A stretch of DNA of 64,000 nucleotides from NCBI RefSeq assembly GCF_000420085.1, contig NZ_ATUG01000002.1:1488001-1552000 (forward strand), in the 5' to 3' direction. Below, one piece after another: positions 8,855-16,490 of the stretch. The position numbers and the translations under genes were made by a program. The notes below the pieces were generated by a model. The model was not told the origin of the DNA, did no database searches, and was given only the letters and a program-made list of their open reading frames with translations. This DNA comes from Desulfospira joergensenii DSM 10085 (GTDB lineage: Bacteria; Desulfobacterota; Desulfobacteria; Desulfobacterales; Desulfobacteraceae). Numbering within the stretch: the stretch's first letter is position 1; each line of letters begins with the position of its first letter.

Positions 8855-9452
8855 AAACCAAGGCCAACCCTAATTGTCTTTTGGCCTGATTTCTCCGTTG
8901 CGCGAAAATTTTAATCTCCAGAATGTGAAATAGTCTTCCGGTTAAAATTTTTTTGCACCAGAATCCTAACTTATCAGACATACCCATGAATTGAGGACGG
9001 TGTTCCGGTTTTGACAGGGGCAGGGGGCAGGTTTTGAAATATAAGAAAAGGATAATTCAAGACCTGCCCCCTATTTCCTACCCACAAGCCGGAAAATGAA
9101 GAATACCCCTTAGAAAGTTCATTTTGGGGTCAAGATGAGGCCGTTAAGAGTAGTTTGTGAGGGGGTTAAGGAATTCTATCTTTTGAAAACAAATGGTTAT
9201 GTAAATTTCCTTGGTCCGACCCTATTCTCTTTCTCTATAACCAGAGACGAAAGCATTCGGCCAAGGGTTGGAAAACGCCTGCTCACAGTGAGCAGGTATG
9301 GTACAACCTAAAAAATGTGGCTTAACCCACGCTCCCGTTTTTTGGGAAGGTGCAGTTTTGTATTTGATGATGCCGGGGGGGCATTAGATTTTGACTTTTA
9401 TACAAAATTCGGTTAGAAAGGCTCAGTTTTCCAACCGGATCAGGATGCTTCC
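8855..9452. other. Non-coding repeat-bearing stretch at the left edge of the accessory region
   Basis: No gene. It holds copy 1 of the ~200-bp direct repeat listed separately. It also holds a near-perfect palindrome CCTGCTCAC-A-GTGAGCAGG at 9278-9296, itself bracketed by GGTTG and CAACC. The sequence then runs AT-rich into the radical SAM gene, so promoter elements probably lie at 9300-9450, but I cannot assign them. Confidence 0.5.
9022..9226. repeat. ~200-bp direct repeat, copy 1 (R1a)
   Basis: Shares long runs with 10482-10674, including GAAATATAAGAAAAGGATAA, TTAGAAAGTTCATTTTG, CTTTTGAAAACAAATGGTT and AAATTTCCTTGGTCCGAC. Its left end folds into a hairpin with arms GGGGCAGGTTTTGAA and TTCAAGACCTGCCCC (one mismatch). 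The two copies flank the radical SAM gene in the same orientation. Probably a non-autonomous mobile repeat. Confidence 0.85.
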
Positions 9453-10424
9453 ATGCTTGCCCTAAAACAGATTAAAGCGCTCAACATCGAAATGTCTTCC
9501 AGCTGCAACGGGAAGTGCCCGTTCTGCAGCCGGGACCAGAAGATCCGGCGGTACGGCAATTTCAGGATCTTACTGGAAGATTTTAAAAAACTGCCGGAAA
9601 CGCTTGTCCGGCAGTTGAAATGGATCAGCTTTGCCGGCAATTTCGGGGATCTCTCCTCCAATCCGGACATGGTGAAGATTGCAGCCTATATCAAGGGATT
9701 GAACCGAGATGTTGTTCTTGGGGGGGATACCAACGGGTCCATGCAGAGCGCGGACTGGTGGGCCTCCCTGGGAAAATTCTTCAGGGACGGAACCATGGAG
9801 TTTGCCGTTGACGGTCTTGCCGATACCCATGCTGTTCACAGGCGGGGAACCGATTACAACAAGATCGTCCGGAATATCAAAGCCTTTGCCGGTGCTGGCG
9901 GGGTGGCTCACTGGAAATTCATCGTGTTCCGGCACAATGAGCACCAGATTGCAGAGGCTGAAAAAGAGGCGGAAAGAATCGGATGCAAGCGCTTTTTTGT
10001 TATCCCGTCCAGGGACTACGGCGGGGAGTTGCAAAAACCTGAGAAGATCGAATTCCAGATTAAACGGGATATTTTCAAGACCTATGATGAAAAGCTGTCA
10101 GATTCCGATACCCGGGCCACGTGCAAGCCGATTAGCAACGGATCGCTTTATCTCGCAGCGGACGGCACGGTCCATCCCTGCTGCTTTGCCCATTGTATGT
10201 ATATTACTGAACACAATTCTCTGTTTGATTTTCTGCCGCCCCTGGCCGCAATGTATTATGATCAGATCAATTTCAAGACAACACCCCTTTCAGATATTCT
10301 GAAAGGCCCTTATTTCAGTGAGATTCTGTCCCTGTCAAAGACAAATTCCTATTGCCGGATGAAATGCAATCCGTTCCGCAAAACCGTTAAAAAAGAACTG
10401 GTGCTCATAGATAAACGATTTTGA
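9453..10424 (+). CDS. Radical SAM protein with SPASM-like C-terminal cysteines
   Basis: 323 residues. The N-terminal CNGKCPFC (Cys18, 22, 25) is the Cx3Cx2C site for the radical SAM [4Fe-4S] cluster. After the barrel, a segment GSLYLAADGTVHPCCFAH and a terminal CRMKC resemble SPASM-type auxiliary cluster ligands. SPASM proteins modify peptides or proteins or act on sugars. No precursor peptide is evident nearby, so the substrate is unknown. The gene is alone and flanked by two copies of a ~200-bp direct repeat, which suggests it arrived or can move as a unit. Confidence 0.8.
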   Translation: MLALKQIKALNIEMSSSCNGKCPFCSRDQKIRRYGNFRILLEDFKKLPETLVRQLKWISFAGNFGDLSSNPDMVKIAAYIKGLNRDVVLGGDTNGSMQSADWWASLGKFFRDGTMEFAVDGLADTHAVHRRGTDYNKIVRNIKAFAGAGGVAHWKFIVFRHNEHQIAEAEKEAERIGCKRFFVIPSRDYGGELQKPEKIEFQIKRDIFKTYDEKLSDSDTRATCKPISNGSLYLAADGTVHPCCFAHCMYITEHNSLFDFLPPLAAMYYDQINFKTTPLSDILKGPYFSEILSLSKTNSYCRMKCNPFRKTVKKELVLIDKRF

Positions 10425-10481
10425 GGAGACGGCCTGTCAAAAAGATGCCGCCGCCCCTGAACAAAAGGGCTGGGGTCAATA

Positions 10482-10674
10482 GGGGCAGGTCTTGAAATAT
10501 AAGAAAAGGATAATTCAAACCCCTATTTCCTACCCACAAGCCTCAAAATGATGAAGCCCCCTTAGAAAGTTCATTTTGAAAATGAGGCGGTTACGAGCAG
10601 TTTATGAGGGATTTAAGGAATTTTGTCTTTTGAAAACAAATGGTTGTATAAATTTCCTTGGTCCGACTCTATTT
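10482..10674. repeat. ~200-bp direct repeat, copy 2 (R1b)
   Basis: Second copy of the repeat at 9022-9226, on the far side of the radical SAM gene. Its hairpin right arm is degraded. It runs straight into copy 1 of the second repeat family at 10691. Confidence 0.85.
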
Positions 10675-10690
10675 TGAAAATTTATTCAAA

Positions 10691-10800
10691 TTTTCTATAT
10701 CGCTCTTTTTGGCCCCGAAAAGTGGAATATAGACCCAAAATCGAGGTGTATTTTGAGGTTATTTCTCTTTATTTCAATTGGTTACTACGGCCCGACCCCA
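10691..10800. repeat. ~110-bp direct repeat, copy 1 (R2a)
   Basis: Resembles 12533-12643 base by base: CTATAT-GCTCTTTTT, CCCCGAAAAGT, AATATAG, AAAATCG, AATTGGTTA and the end GGCCCGACCCC. The first part can fold by pairing CTATAT with ATATAG. The two copies flank the racemase and dipeptidase genes. Confidence 0.75.
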
Positions 10801-10899
10801 TTGGCATTGGTTCATTGGTTGGTTGATTAATGATGATTTTGACAAAGCCACATAACTTGAGTCCAGCAGCGGCGATATGCAGTCCGGTGTAAACATTCG

Positions 10900-11595
10900 T
10901 TATCCACCTTCTAAAAGGTACTTGTTTACAGTTGCTTTTGCCAGGGACTCTGTGGAATCTATAAAAACAATGTTAGTCTTTGAAAAGGGAAGAACAGCGT
11001 TTAGATCAGTACATGCGATAACTGCTTGCTCTACTTGAGAATTATTGAGATCACTCAGTAGCTCATTCCAATGTATACAAGCCTCCTCTTTCACCTTTCC
11101 CGACTTAATTAAAGATATAATTTGGTTGATCTTCTTTTGCCAGTTACTGTGGAAAATAAATTCTAGATTAATATTCTTGAAGCCCATTTGATATAATCCG
11201 GAATCAAAGGTTCCTTGGGTTCCTATAAGAGTCACAGGACCAGAACTGCCTAAAAAAGGGAGTGTCTCTGTGATAATGTTAAGCAATGAGATATTGATTG
11301 AGGAAGCCAAGTCGCTGTAATAAGCATGCGCTGAGTTGCATGGCATTGCTATGAAATTTACGCCTGTCGACTCAAGTTGTTTAAGTCCACTATCTATCGT
11401 TTTTTTCATTAAGCTATGATCAATGGGGCGGTCGACATAGAATGGGGTAGGAAGGGACAGTATCATCATCTTTGGAAAATCTTCATCTAATGAAGCTCCA
11501 TAGAGTTTTTGACACTGATCGACAACAGCATCTATGAATGATGCTGTCGATCTTGGTCCCATTCCGCCTAAAATTCCGATCATACATTTTGACAT
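10900..11595 (-). CDS. Aspartate/glutamate racemase family protein
   Basis: 231 residues from the ATG at 11595, which is preceded by AAGGAAG; an upstream in-frame start adds ten residues. It has the two-cysteine signature of cofactor-independent Asp/Glu racemases: IGILGGMGP at the N-terminus, MPCNSAH (Cys86) and ACTDL (Cys195). These enzymes make D-aspartate or D-glutamate. The gene is AT-rich against its surroundings. Its start lies 20 bases from an attC-like site and its stop is close to a second possible recombination core, as in an integron cassette. It follows a broken D-Ala-D-Ala dipeptidase gene on the same strand. Confidence 0.85.
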   Translation of the reverse strand: MSKCMIGILGGMGPRSTASFIDAVVDQCQKLYGASLDEDFPKMMILSLPTPFYVDRPIDHSLMKKTIDSGLKQLESTGVNFIAMPCNSAHAYYSDLASSINISLLNIITETLPFLGSSGPVTLIGTQGTFDSGLYQMGFKNINLEFIFHSNWQKKINQIISLIKSGKVKEEACIHWNELLSDLNNSQVEQAVIACTDLNAVLPFSKTNIVFIDSTESLAKATVNKYLLEGG

Positions 11596-11614
11596 GAAAT
11601 CACTTCCTTTTGCT

Positions 11615-11681
11615 GGATAACGCATTGCTCACCAGAGAGGGCCGCTTTTTGGCCCGAATCTGGTGGAGCAAAATGTTATAA
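11615..11681 (-). repeat. Integron attC-like recombination site
   Basis: Read on the minus strand, TTATAAC begins and GTTATCC ends a 67-bp imperfect palindrome, matching the RYYYAAC / GTTRRRY core boxes of attC. Between them, arms TTGCTC(C)ACCAGA and TCTGGTGAGCAA pair over 12 bp with one extra unpaired base, as attC sites need for strand choice. An inner GGGCC/GGCCC pair closes the hairpin. It lies between the dipeptidase stop and the racemase ribosome site, exactly where a cassette boundary should be. No integron integrase is in the window. Confidence 0.6.
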
Positions 11682-11682
11682 A

Positions 11683-12367
11683 TTACTCGATTATATTATA
11701 TTTCTTACGTGCTTTATCCTTCGCCATTCCGTTGAAATGCCACCATTCATAGCTTAGAGGAAAAAAACCAACCTTTTTCATTATATTCGATAACAGTTTC
11801 CGGTTTCTTTTCTGTCCTTCGCCGAGATCAAACATCTTGAGTTTTGCATACCCCCAATATATTGACAGATTGCTCTTGTAAAAAGGAGTGAATCCCATAT
11901 CAATTTCTTTATCATTATCCGTCCACTATGGTCACATCAACAGCTATGCCGTAATTATGCATTGATCCTCTATTGGGATTTGCAACAAATTTCTCGAACT
12001 TGGTTCCCTTCATTTTCTCATACATAAGTTTAGATACACTTCTTGGCCGAGCAGCATCTATAATCAAAATTGAATGGTCCGGAAATGTTGATTTTAAATA
12101 CTTTTGAGCCAATGACAATTTTTGGGCGACTTCTCTACGCAGGTAAGCTTTTTTAAGCCCATCATAGAAATTTTCTCGGAAATAGTTTTTCTCGGGATCA
12201 GAATTCACAAGATCAACTTTAATCGATTCATCAATCGTATGAATGTCTACAAGCCCTGCTTCAATGAATTTCTTTTCAACTTCATTAGCATGACAAATGG
12301 AACCAGCAAGAAATAAAATAACAATGCTTAAATACAAAATATATGGTTTGGGAATATTCATATCCAT
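11683..12367 (-). pseudogene. D-alanyl-D-alanine dipeptidase (VanX/DdpX, peptidase M15D), frameshifted
   Basis: Two frames make one protein. The first (from ATG 12367 or 12361) has a signal peptide and the zinc motif SMHNYGIAVDV, then stops after IVDG at 11915. The second, read continuously through the spliced junction, gives NDKEIDMGF and ends with the EWWHF zinc/catalytic motif before a stop at 11683. Removing a single T in GGATAATGATAAA near 11913 joins them perfectly, so this is a one-base insertion or a sequencing error. Family members cut D-Ala-D-Ala dipeptides. A periplasmic location follows from the signal peptide. The gene is AT-rich and probably part of a cassette with the racemase. 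I do not read it as vancomycin resistance, since no VanH or VanA homologue is present. Confidence 0.75.
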
Positions 12368-12371
12368 TTGC

Positions 12372-12398
12372 TTTGCTTGGTTTGCTTGGTTTGCTTGG
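12372..12398. repeat. Three tandem copies of a 9-bp unit
   Basis: TTTGCTTGG repeats three times in a row just upstream of the dipeptidase start, next to the end of the inverted-repeat element. It could vary by slippage and shift the spacing of upstream signals, which is inference. Confidence 0.85.
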
Positions 12399-12643
12399 GG
12401 TCGGGCCACACTAACTATTCGAATTTTCAGTCAATATGTTCGATTTATAACCATTTTTAAGGCCTATATCGCTGTTTTTAGTATCAAAATCAGCGATATA
12501 GGGCATTTTACGCTGGCTAAAATTTAAGTACATATTCTCTATATTGCTCTTTTTGCCCCCGAAAAGTACAATATAGCCTCAAAATCGGGGTGTTTTTCGA
12601 GGTGATTTGTCATTATTTTAATTGGTTATCGTGGCCCGACCCC
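12397..12643. mobile_element. 247-bp MITE-like element with 13-bp terminal inverted repeats
   Basis: The ends are GGGGTCGGGCCAC (12397-12409) and its exact complement GTGGCCCGACCCC (12631-12643). Inside, a second perfect hairpin has 12-bp arms CCTATATCGCTG and CAGCGATATAGG (12463-12474 and 12491-12502), and the right half is a copy of the R2 repeat. It has no coding capacity. This is the pattern of a small non-autonomous element. No transposase that would recognise these ends is in the window; the ends differ from those of the insertion sequence at 55 kb. Confidence 0.75.
12533..12643. repeat. ~110-bp direct repeat, copy 2 (R2b)
   Basis: Second copy of the repeat at 10691-10800, forming the right half of the 247-bp inverted-repeat element. 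Confidence 0.75.
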
Positions 12644-12904
12644 CTTAGCCTTAACCCCCTTAGCCTTAGACCTGAGATGAAATTAGAGTTCTAATTTTGG
12701 CCCCACCCAAGCCCTTTACATTCAAAACAATTGCTTGACCACCTTCAGTCATTTCAATCATCAATTATACCTTTAAACTCTCATTACATTTTTTTATTAT
12801 TGTCGTTGAATTTTTCCAAATAACCGGTTCACCAGGTTCATTTGGCTTATTGAATTTTTCGCACAAGGGTCAAAAAGAACTTCCCCCGATTACCCAGTGA
12901 AACG
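12644..12904. other. AT-rich spacer
   Basis: No gene seen. Two tandem CCCTTAGCC copies follow the end of the inverted-repeat element (12640-12665). The rest is AT-rich with no recognisable signal. Confidence 0.4.
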
Positions 12905-14749
12905 CTAATAATGTACCTGTTTGATATGACGTGTTATTTCAGAAAATAAATTAGTCCAATTTTTAGATAAAGAATTACAAGAATCGAAAATAATCCTGGC
13001 CCCGGCTTGTTCTAATTCCGAATCGTCTAGGATGCCTGTATTCAAAGCAATACAGAAAGATCCAAAGCTTTCTGCTGACTTTATTCCTAGAGGTGCGTTC
13101 TCTATTACTATACTTTCTTCAGCGCAGCAATTCGATTTGATAGATGCTATTTGAAAAGGGAAGGGATATGGTTTACCTTTTTTATAATCATTTCCGGTAA
13201 TAACCTGATCCATTTCAATCAATCCTTCAAAGTCTTTATAAATTTTCTCCTTTATTCCTGTTCTGCTGGATCCTGTGACAACATACATTGGTAAATTAGA
13301 ATCACTTATTTTTTTAACCATTTCAATTGCACCTTCTTGAATAGGTGGGCTTCCTAACTCATTCAAGGCATCATCTTTGCGTTTTAATACTTCTGCAATA
13401 TTTCCATGACTAACTCCTTTAGCACCTATTCTATCAAGATAATCTTCAACGGTTGCTTTACTAGGCTTTCCTTCTTGTCGATATACTTCAATCTCAGGAA
13501 ACAATAAATCAATCGCTTTAAAACCCTCCTGCCAAGCAGAAACATAATGCGGTAATGAATTATACAGAACACCATCCATATCCAAAAATACAACTTTTGG
13601 ATTCAAACAAGGTTTCCTTGTAATATTTCTCCAACCATTAAGTTTCTGAATAGCTTTTCGCTCTTCTTTCCAAGACCTACTTATTTTTTCTAATGTGAAA
13701 ATTGATTGTTTTACTTCATCTATCAAATGAGACCCAAGTATGGAGTTCCTATTCACCCATAAACTTTTTGAACTATTCATTCCTCTATAGAGACTTCCAC
13801 CATTCTCAGAATGATCTTTTTTGTTCTCGTAGGATGCGATTATTGCCTCATTATTATCAAATAAATATGCTCTTTTTGATGGAGGCGCATCATAAAAATA
13901 TTGTTCAATTTTGACACTCGCAGTATGTTCGAATTCTTCTTCGAGTAACCTCGATGCGTTATATGAAATTTTAAACTTATCCCATGGCCTTATGGATAGC
14001 TTATTCTTGACATTATTAATGTTAGATATTTGTTGTTCACTTAAATCAGCTAAAATCGATCTCTTAAAAATTTTTATGTTTTTATCTCCCTGTAACCTGT
14101 GATGGCTAATATTACCAGACTCCACTTCGTTTGTATAAGTAAGGATAGATATCTCTTTAACATTCGGATCGCTAAGTTTATTTTGAAATATTTGAGATGC
14201 CTTTAATTTATCAACTAATCTTATTTCTATTTGCGATAATATTTCATTCTCATCAATTTGCTTGTCTGTATTTATGTCTATAAATAGACTTGAGATTTCA
14301 TCAATAAACTCCATCGTTTGTGACTGAATAATATTTTGATTAGGTTCTGGAACGACTTCTGCTAGTATTTGACAGAAAAATTTTGACAAATCATTCGCAT
14401 TATCCCCTGAATATATTACATATGCTGATAGAGGAGACGGTAACTGACTTTTAGACAATCCAATTGTTATCGGGATTACATTATTTTTTTTCAATCCAGC
14501 TACATAACCGCTTTCGTACAAGACCCAAGGTCTTGTAAAACTGTTAGGGGTTAACAAAGCAATAATTTTATCTGATGAATTCAAATTTTGGTGTACTTCA
14601 TCCCATAGTACATCGCCAGGTTTAAGGCCATCTAATGAAGAGGAAAGCCATGGTTTTATGAGACCAAGAGATATAGACGATATAGTTTTTTTAAAGCTCT
14701 CAGCTAAGTCCTTGTCTATTAATGCGTGGCTTATGAATACTTTCATCAA
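12905..14749 (-). CDS. TIR domain - middle domain - HAD phosphatase fusion protein
   Basis: 614 residues. Residues 1-135 are a TIR-like domain (KVFISHA start; RPWVLYESGYVAG with Glu79 at the place of the NADase catalytic glutamate). Residues about 195-360 form a middle domain of unknown function with YFYDAPPSKRAYLF and SLYRGMNSSKSLW segments, which may be a sensor. Residues 385-605 are a HAD hydrolase of the beta-phosphoglucomutase type: DMDGV (Asp390, Asp392), VTGSS (Thr492), GKPYPF (Lys526) and IENAPLGIKSAE. All four HAD motifs appear intact. TIR domains in bacterial defence proteins consume NAD+ when a partner senses infection. A HAD fused behind one is unusual. The gene is AT-rich and stands alone in the accessory region. 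Confidence 0.8.
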   Translation of the reverse strand: MMKVFISHALIDKDLAESFKKTISSISLGLIKPWLSSSLDGLKPGDVLWDEVHQNLNSSDKIIALLTPNSFTRPWVLYESGYVAGLKKNNVIPITIGLSKSQLPSPLSAYVIYSGDNANDLSKFFCQILAEVVPEPNQNIIQSQTMEFIDEISSLFIDINTDKQIDENEILSQIEIRLVDKLKASQIFQNKLSDPNVKEISILTYTNEVESGNISHHRLQGDKNIKIFKRSILADLSEQQISNINNVKNKLSIRPWDKFKISYNASRLLEEEFEHTASVKIEQYFYDAPPSKRAYLFDNNEAIIASYENKKDHSENGGSLYRGMNSSKSLWVNRNSILGSHLIDEVKQSIFTLEKISRSWKEERKAIQKLNGWRNITRKPCLNPKVVFLDMDGVLYNSLPHYVSAWQEGFKAIDLLFPEIEVYRQEGKPSKATVEDYLDRIGAKGVSHGNIAEVLKRKDDALNELGSPPIQEGAIEMVKKISDSNLPMYVVTGSSRTGIKEKIYKDFEGLIEMDQVITGNDYKKGKPYPFPFQIASIKSNCCAEESIVIENAPLGIKSAESFGSFCIALNTGILDDSELEQAGARIIFDSCNSLSKNWTNLFSEITRHIKQVHY

Positions 14750-15053
14750 ATTTCACCTTTAATAATGTGATTCATATTTCGGGCCCAAATTTTTCTGTAA
14801 TGCGGTGCTGACCGGCACAGCCGCCGTGAACAAGTGATTGAGCGGTTGTCCGTTTATCCGTTTAATATCTGACAGCTAACCGCATATCCTGAAAATTTTA
14901 ATGATAACCAACCAAGTGAAGAGAGCTTGGGCTGAAACCGAAAATCAACTGGTACCTTAATTGGAGATTAACCATCCCCAACCAGAAAACGCAAGTGTAA
15001 AGTTTATCCCTTTAAAAATCAGATGCATGCGTCCTGCAATTGATACCATCAGC
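14750..15053. other. Intergenic region at the right edge of the accessory segment
   Basis: No gene. It contains GC-rich imperfect repeats (GCGGTT at 14841-14846 and AACCGC at 14878-14883) and probably the promoter of the TIR-HAD gene. Base composition moves from AT-rich to GC-rich here, marking the island boundary. Confidence 0.4.
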
Positions 15054-16301
15054 CTAAACCCTTTTATCCCTTTTCCACCCTGACATCCAGAACCAGATCA
15101 AAGCCAGAACCTGGCAGAAGAGCAGGGCGGAAAAGCCGGCCCGGTATCCTGCCGGATCATAGGTGTTGGCTGCACTGATCTCCCACAGGTTGATGACGGC
15201 GCCGATGGCCCATTGGATGGTGAAGGCCGCCACAAAAACTAGAAGATTGATTCCCGTGGTGACCCTTCCGGAAAGGGTGGGCGGGAAATCCAGGGTCAGG
15301 GAGGTATAGGAGAGGATCCCCGAGGTACCGAAAAAACCGAACAGCACCATGAGAAGGCCTGGCGGCAGGGGCAGGGCAAAGGCAATAAGGGACTGGATCA
15401 AAAGGAAAACAGTCATGCCGGAAACCGCCGTGGTCCGGACGGAAATTCCTTTTTTAAAGAGGCGATCCGCCAGAAACCCCAATGTGATGAATCCCGTGAT
15501 CATGGCCATGGCCGACCAGGAGAGCAATGCGGCCACATCTTCCCGGGGCAGACCGGCCACATCCCTGAGCCAGGGACCGGCCCAGAGGCCCTGGAGGGAG
15601 ATGTACCCGGCCTGGGACAGGGTGGTCAGGGGAGCGATCCGCCAGAAGACGGGGCTCTTGAAGACCTGGACGATTCCCCGGATCTGGATGCGGATCTCTT
15701 CGGGCTCGGTCTGTGCCGGGGATTCCGGAACCACCAGGAACAGGGTCAGTGCACTGGCCAGGGAGAGAACGGCCAGGGCCCAGAACAGCCCCCGCCAGTC
15801 TGTAAATCCCAGGGCCCATTCCACCGGGGTGGTGGCGGCCAGGGCGCCCAGGCCGCCGGCGGCCATCTGGAATCCGTTGATCCGGGACAGGGCCCGGCCC
15901 GGGAACCAGATCACATAGGATTTAAAGGCCGCCATGAGGCAGGCCGACACCCCGAATCCGATCAGGGCCCGTCCCAGGATCACCCCGGCAAGGCTGTCTG
16001 AAAAGGCAAACAGGGCAGCTCCGGAAGCGGCAAAGAGCAGGAGAAAAGACTCCACGATCCTGGGGCCGTAGCGGTCCAGGAGGATCCCCAGGGGCAGCTG
16101 GGCCGAGGCAAAGGCGATAAAATAGGTGGAGGTTAAAAGCCCCAGATCCGAGGGGCCGATGTTAAGATCCTGGGCAAGGTCCGGGGCAATCACGGCATTG
16201 ACCACCCGGAAGACATAGGAGAGAAAATATCCAAAGGCAAAGGGCAAAAATATCTTCAGGCGGGTTCCCTTTCCAATGGCGGACGGCGGTTTTGAATCCA
16301 C
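15054..16301 (-). CDS. MFS transporter
   Basis: About 415 residues with twelve hydrophobic segments. The first loop carries the MFS motif GILLDRYGPRIVES, and a matching GFLADRLFKKG loop starts the second half. Major facilitator proteins move small solutes with protons or sodium. The substrate cannot be told. I prefer the GTG start at 16301, preceded by AGGGGA; a TTG at 16322 is in frame. It lies downstream of the penicillin-acylase-family gene on the same strand, separated by a hairpin. Confidence 0.85.
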   Translation of the reverse strand: MDSKPPSAIGKGTRLKIFLPFAFGYFLSYVFRVVNAVIAPDLAQDLNIGPSDLGLLTSTYFIAFASAQLPLGILLDRYGPRIVESFLLLFAASGAALFAFSDSLAGVILGRALIGFGVSACLMAAFKSYVIWFPGRALSRINGFQMAAGGLGALAATTPVEWALGFTDWRGLFWALAVLSLASALTLFLVVPESPAQTEPEEIRIQIRGIVQVFKSPVFWRIAPLTTLSQAGYISLQGLWAGPWLRDVAGLPREDVAALLSWSAMAMITGFITLGFLADRLFKKGISVRTTAVSGMTVFLLIQSLIAFALPLPPGLLMVLFGFFGTSGILSYTSLTLDFPPTLSGRVTTGINLLVFVAAFTIQWAIGAVINLWEISAANTYDPAGYRAGFSALLFCQVLALIWFWMSGWKRDKRV

Positions 16302-16442
16302 AGGCTGTTTTCCCCTATTCAAGTTGAAGTTCAGGTTTCATACCATAAACCACCCCCATCACAAAACCATAAAGATTCAAATCCTGTGGATCTCCGATAA
16401 AGAATCCGGTGCAAAATGGATTTTTAATCGCGCCGATGTGCC

Positions 16443-16473
16443 GGCCGGCAGGAAGATGGACTCCCTGCCGGCC
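16443..16473 (-). terminator. Hairpin between penicillin-acylase-family and MFS genes
   Basis: Perfect 10-bp arms GGCCGGCAGG and CCTGCCGGCC around an 11-base loop, 18 bases past the acylase stop codon. Downstream on the minus strand there is only a short ATTAAAAAT stretch, so it may slow or protect the transcript rather than end it fully. Confidence 0.5.
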
Positions 16474-16490
16474 CTGGCACTCGGTTTCAC

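Noticed and set aside
9278..9296. attC-like site at the palindrome before the radical SAM gene
   Set aside because: The outer boxes read GGTTG and CAACC, the wrong polarity for attC cores.
10850..10907. Second attC site after the racemase gene
   Set aside because: The core boxes ATAAC and GTTAT fit, but the arms between them do not pair convincingly, so it is mentioned only as a possibility.
11683..12367. Vancomycin resistance gene vanX
   Set aside because: Only a frameshifted M15D peptidase is present, with a signal peptide and no vanH, vanA, vanR or vanS neighbours.
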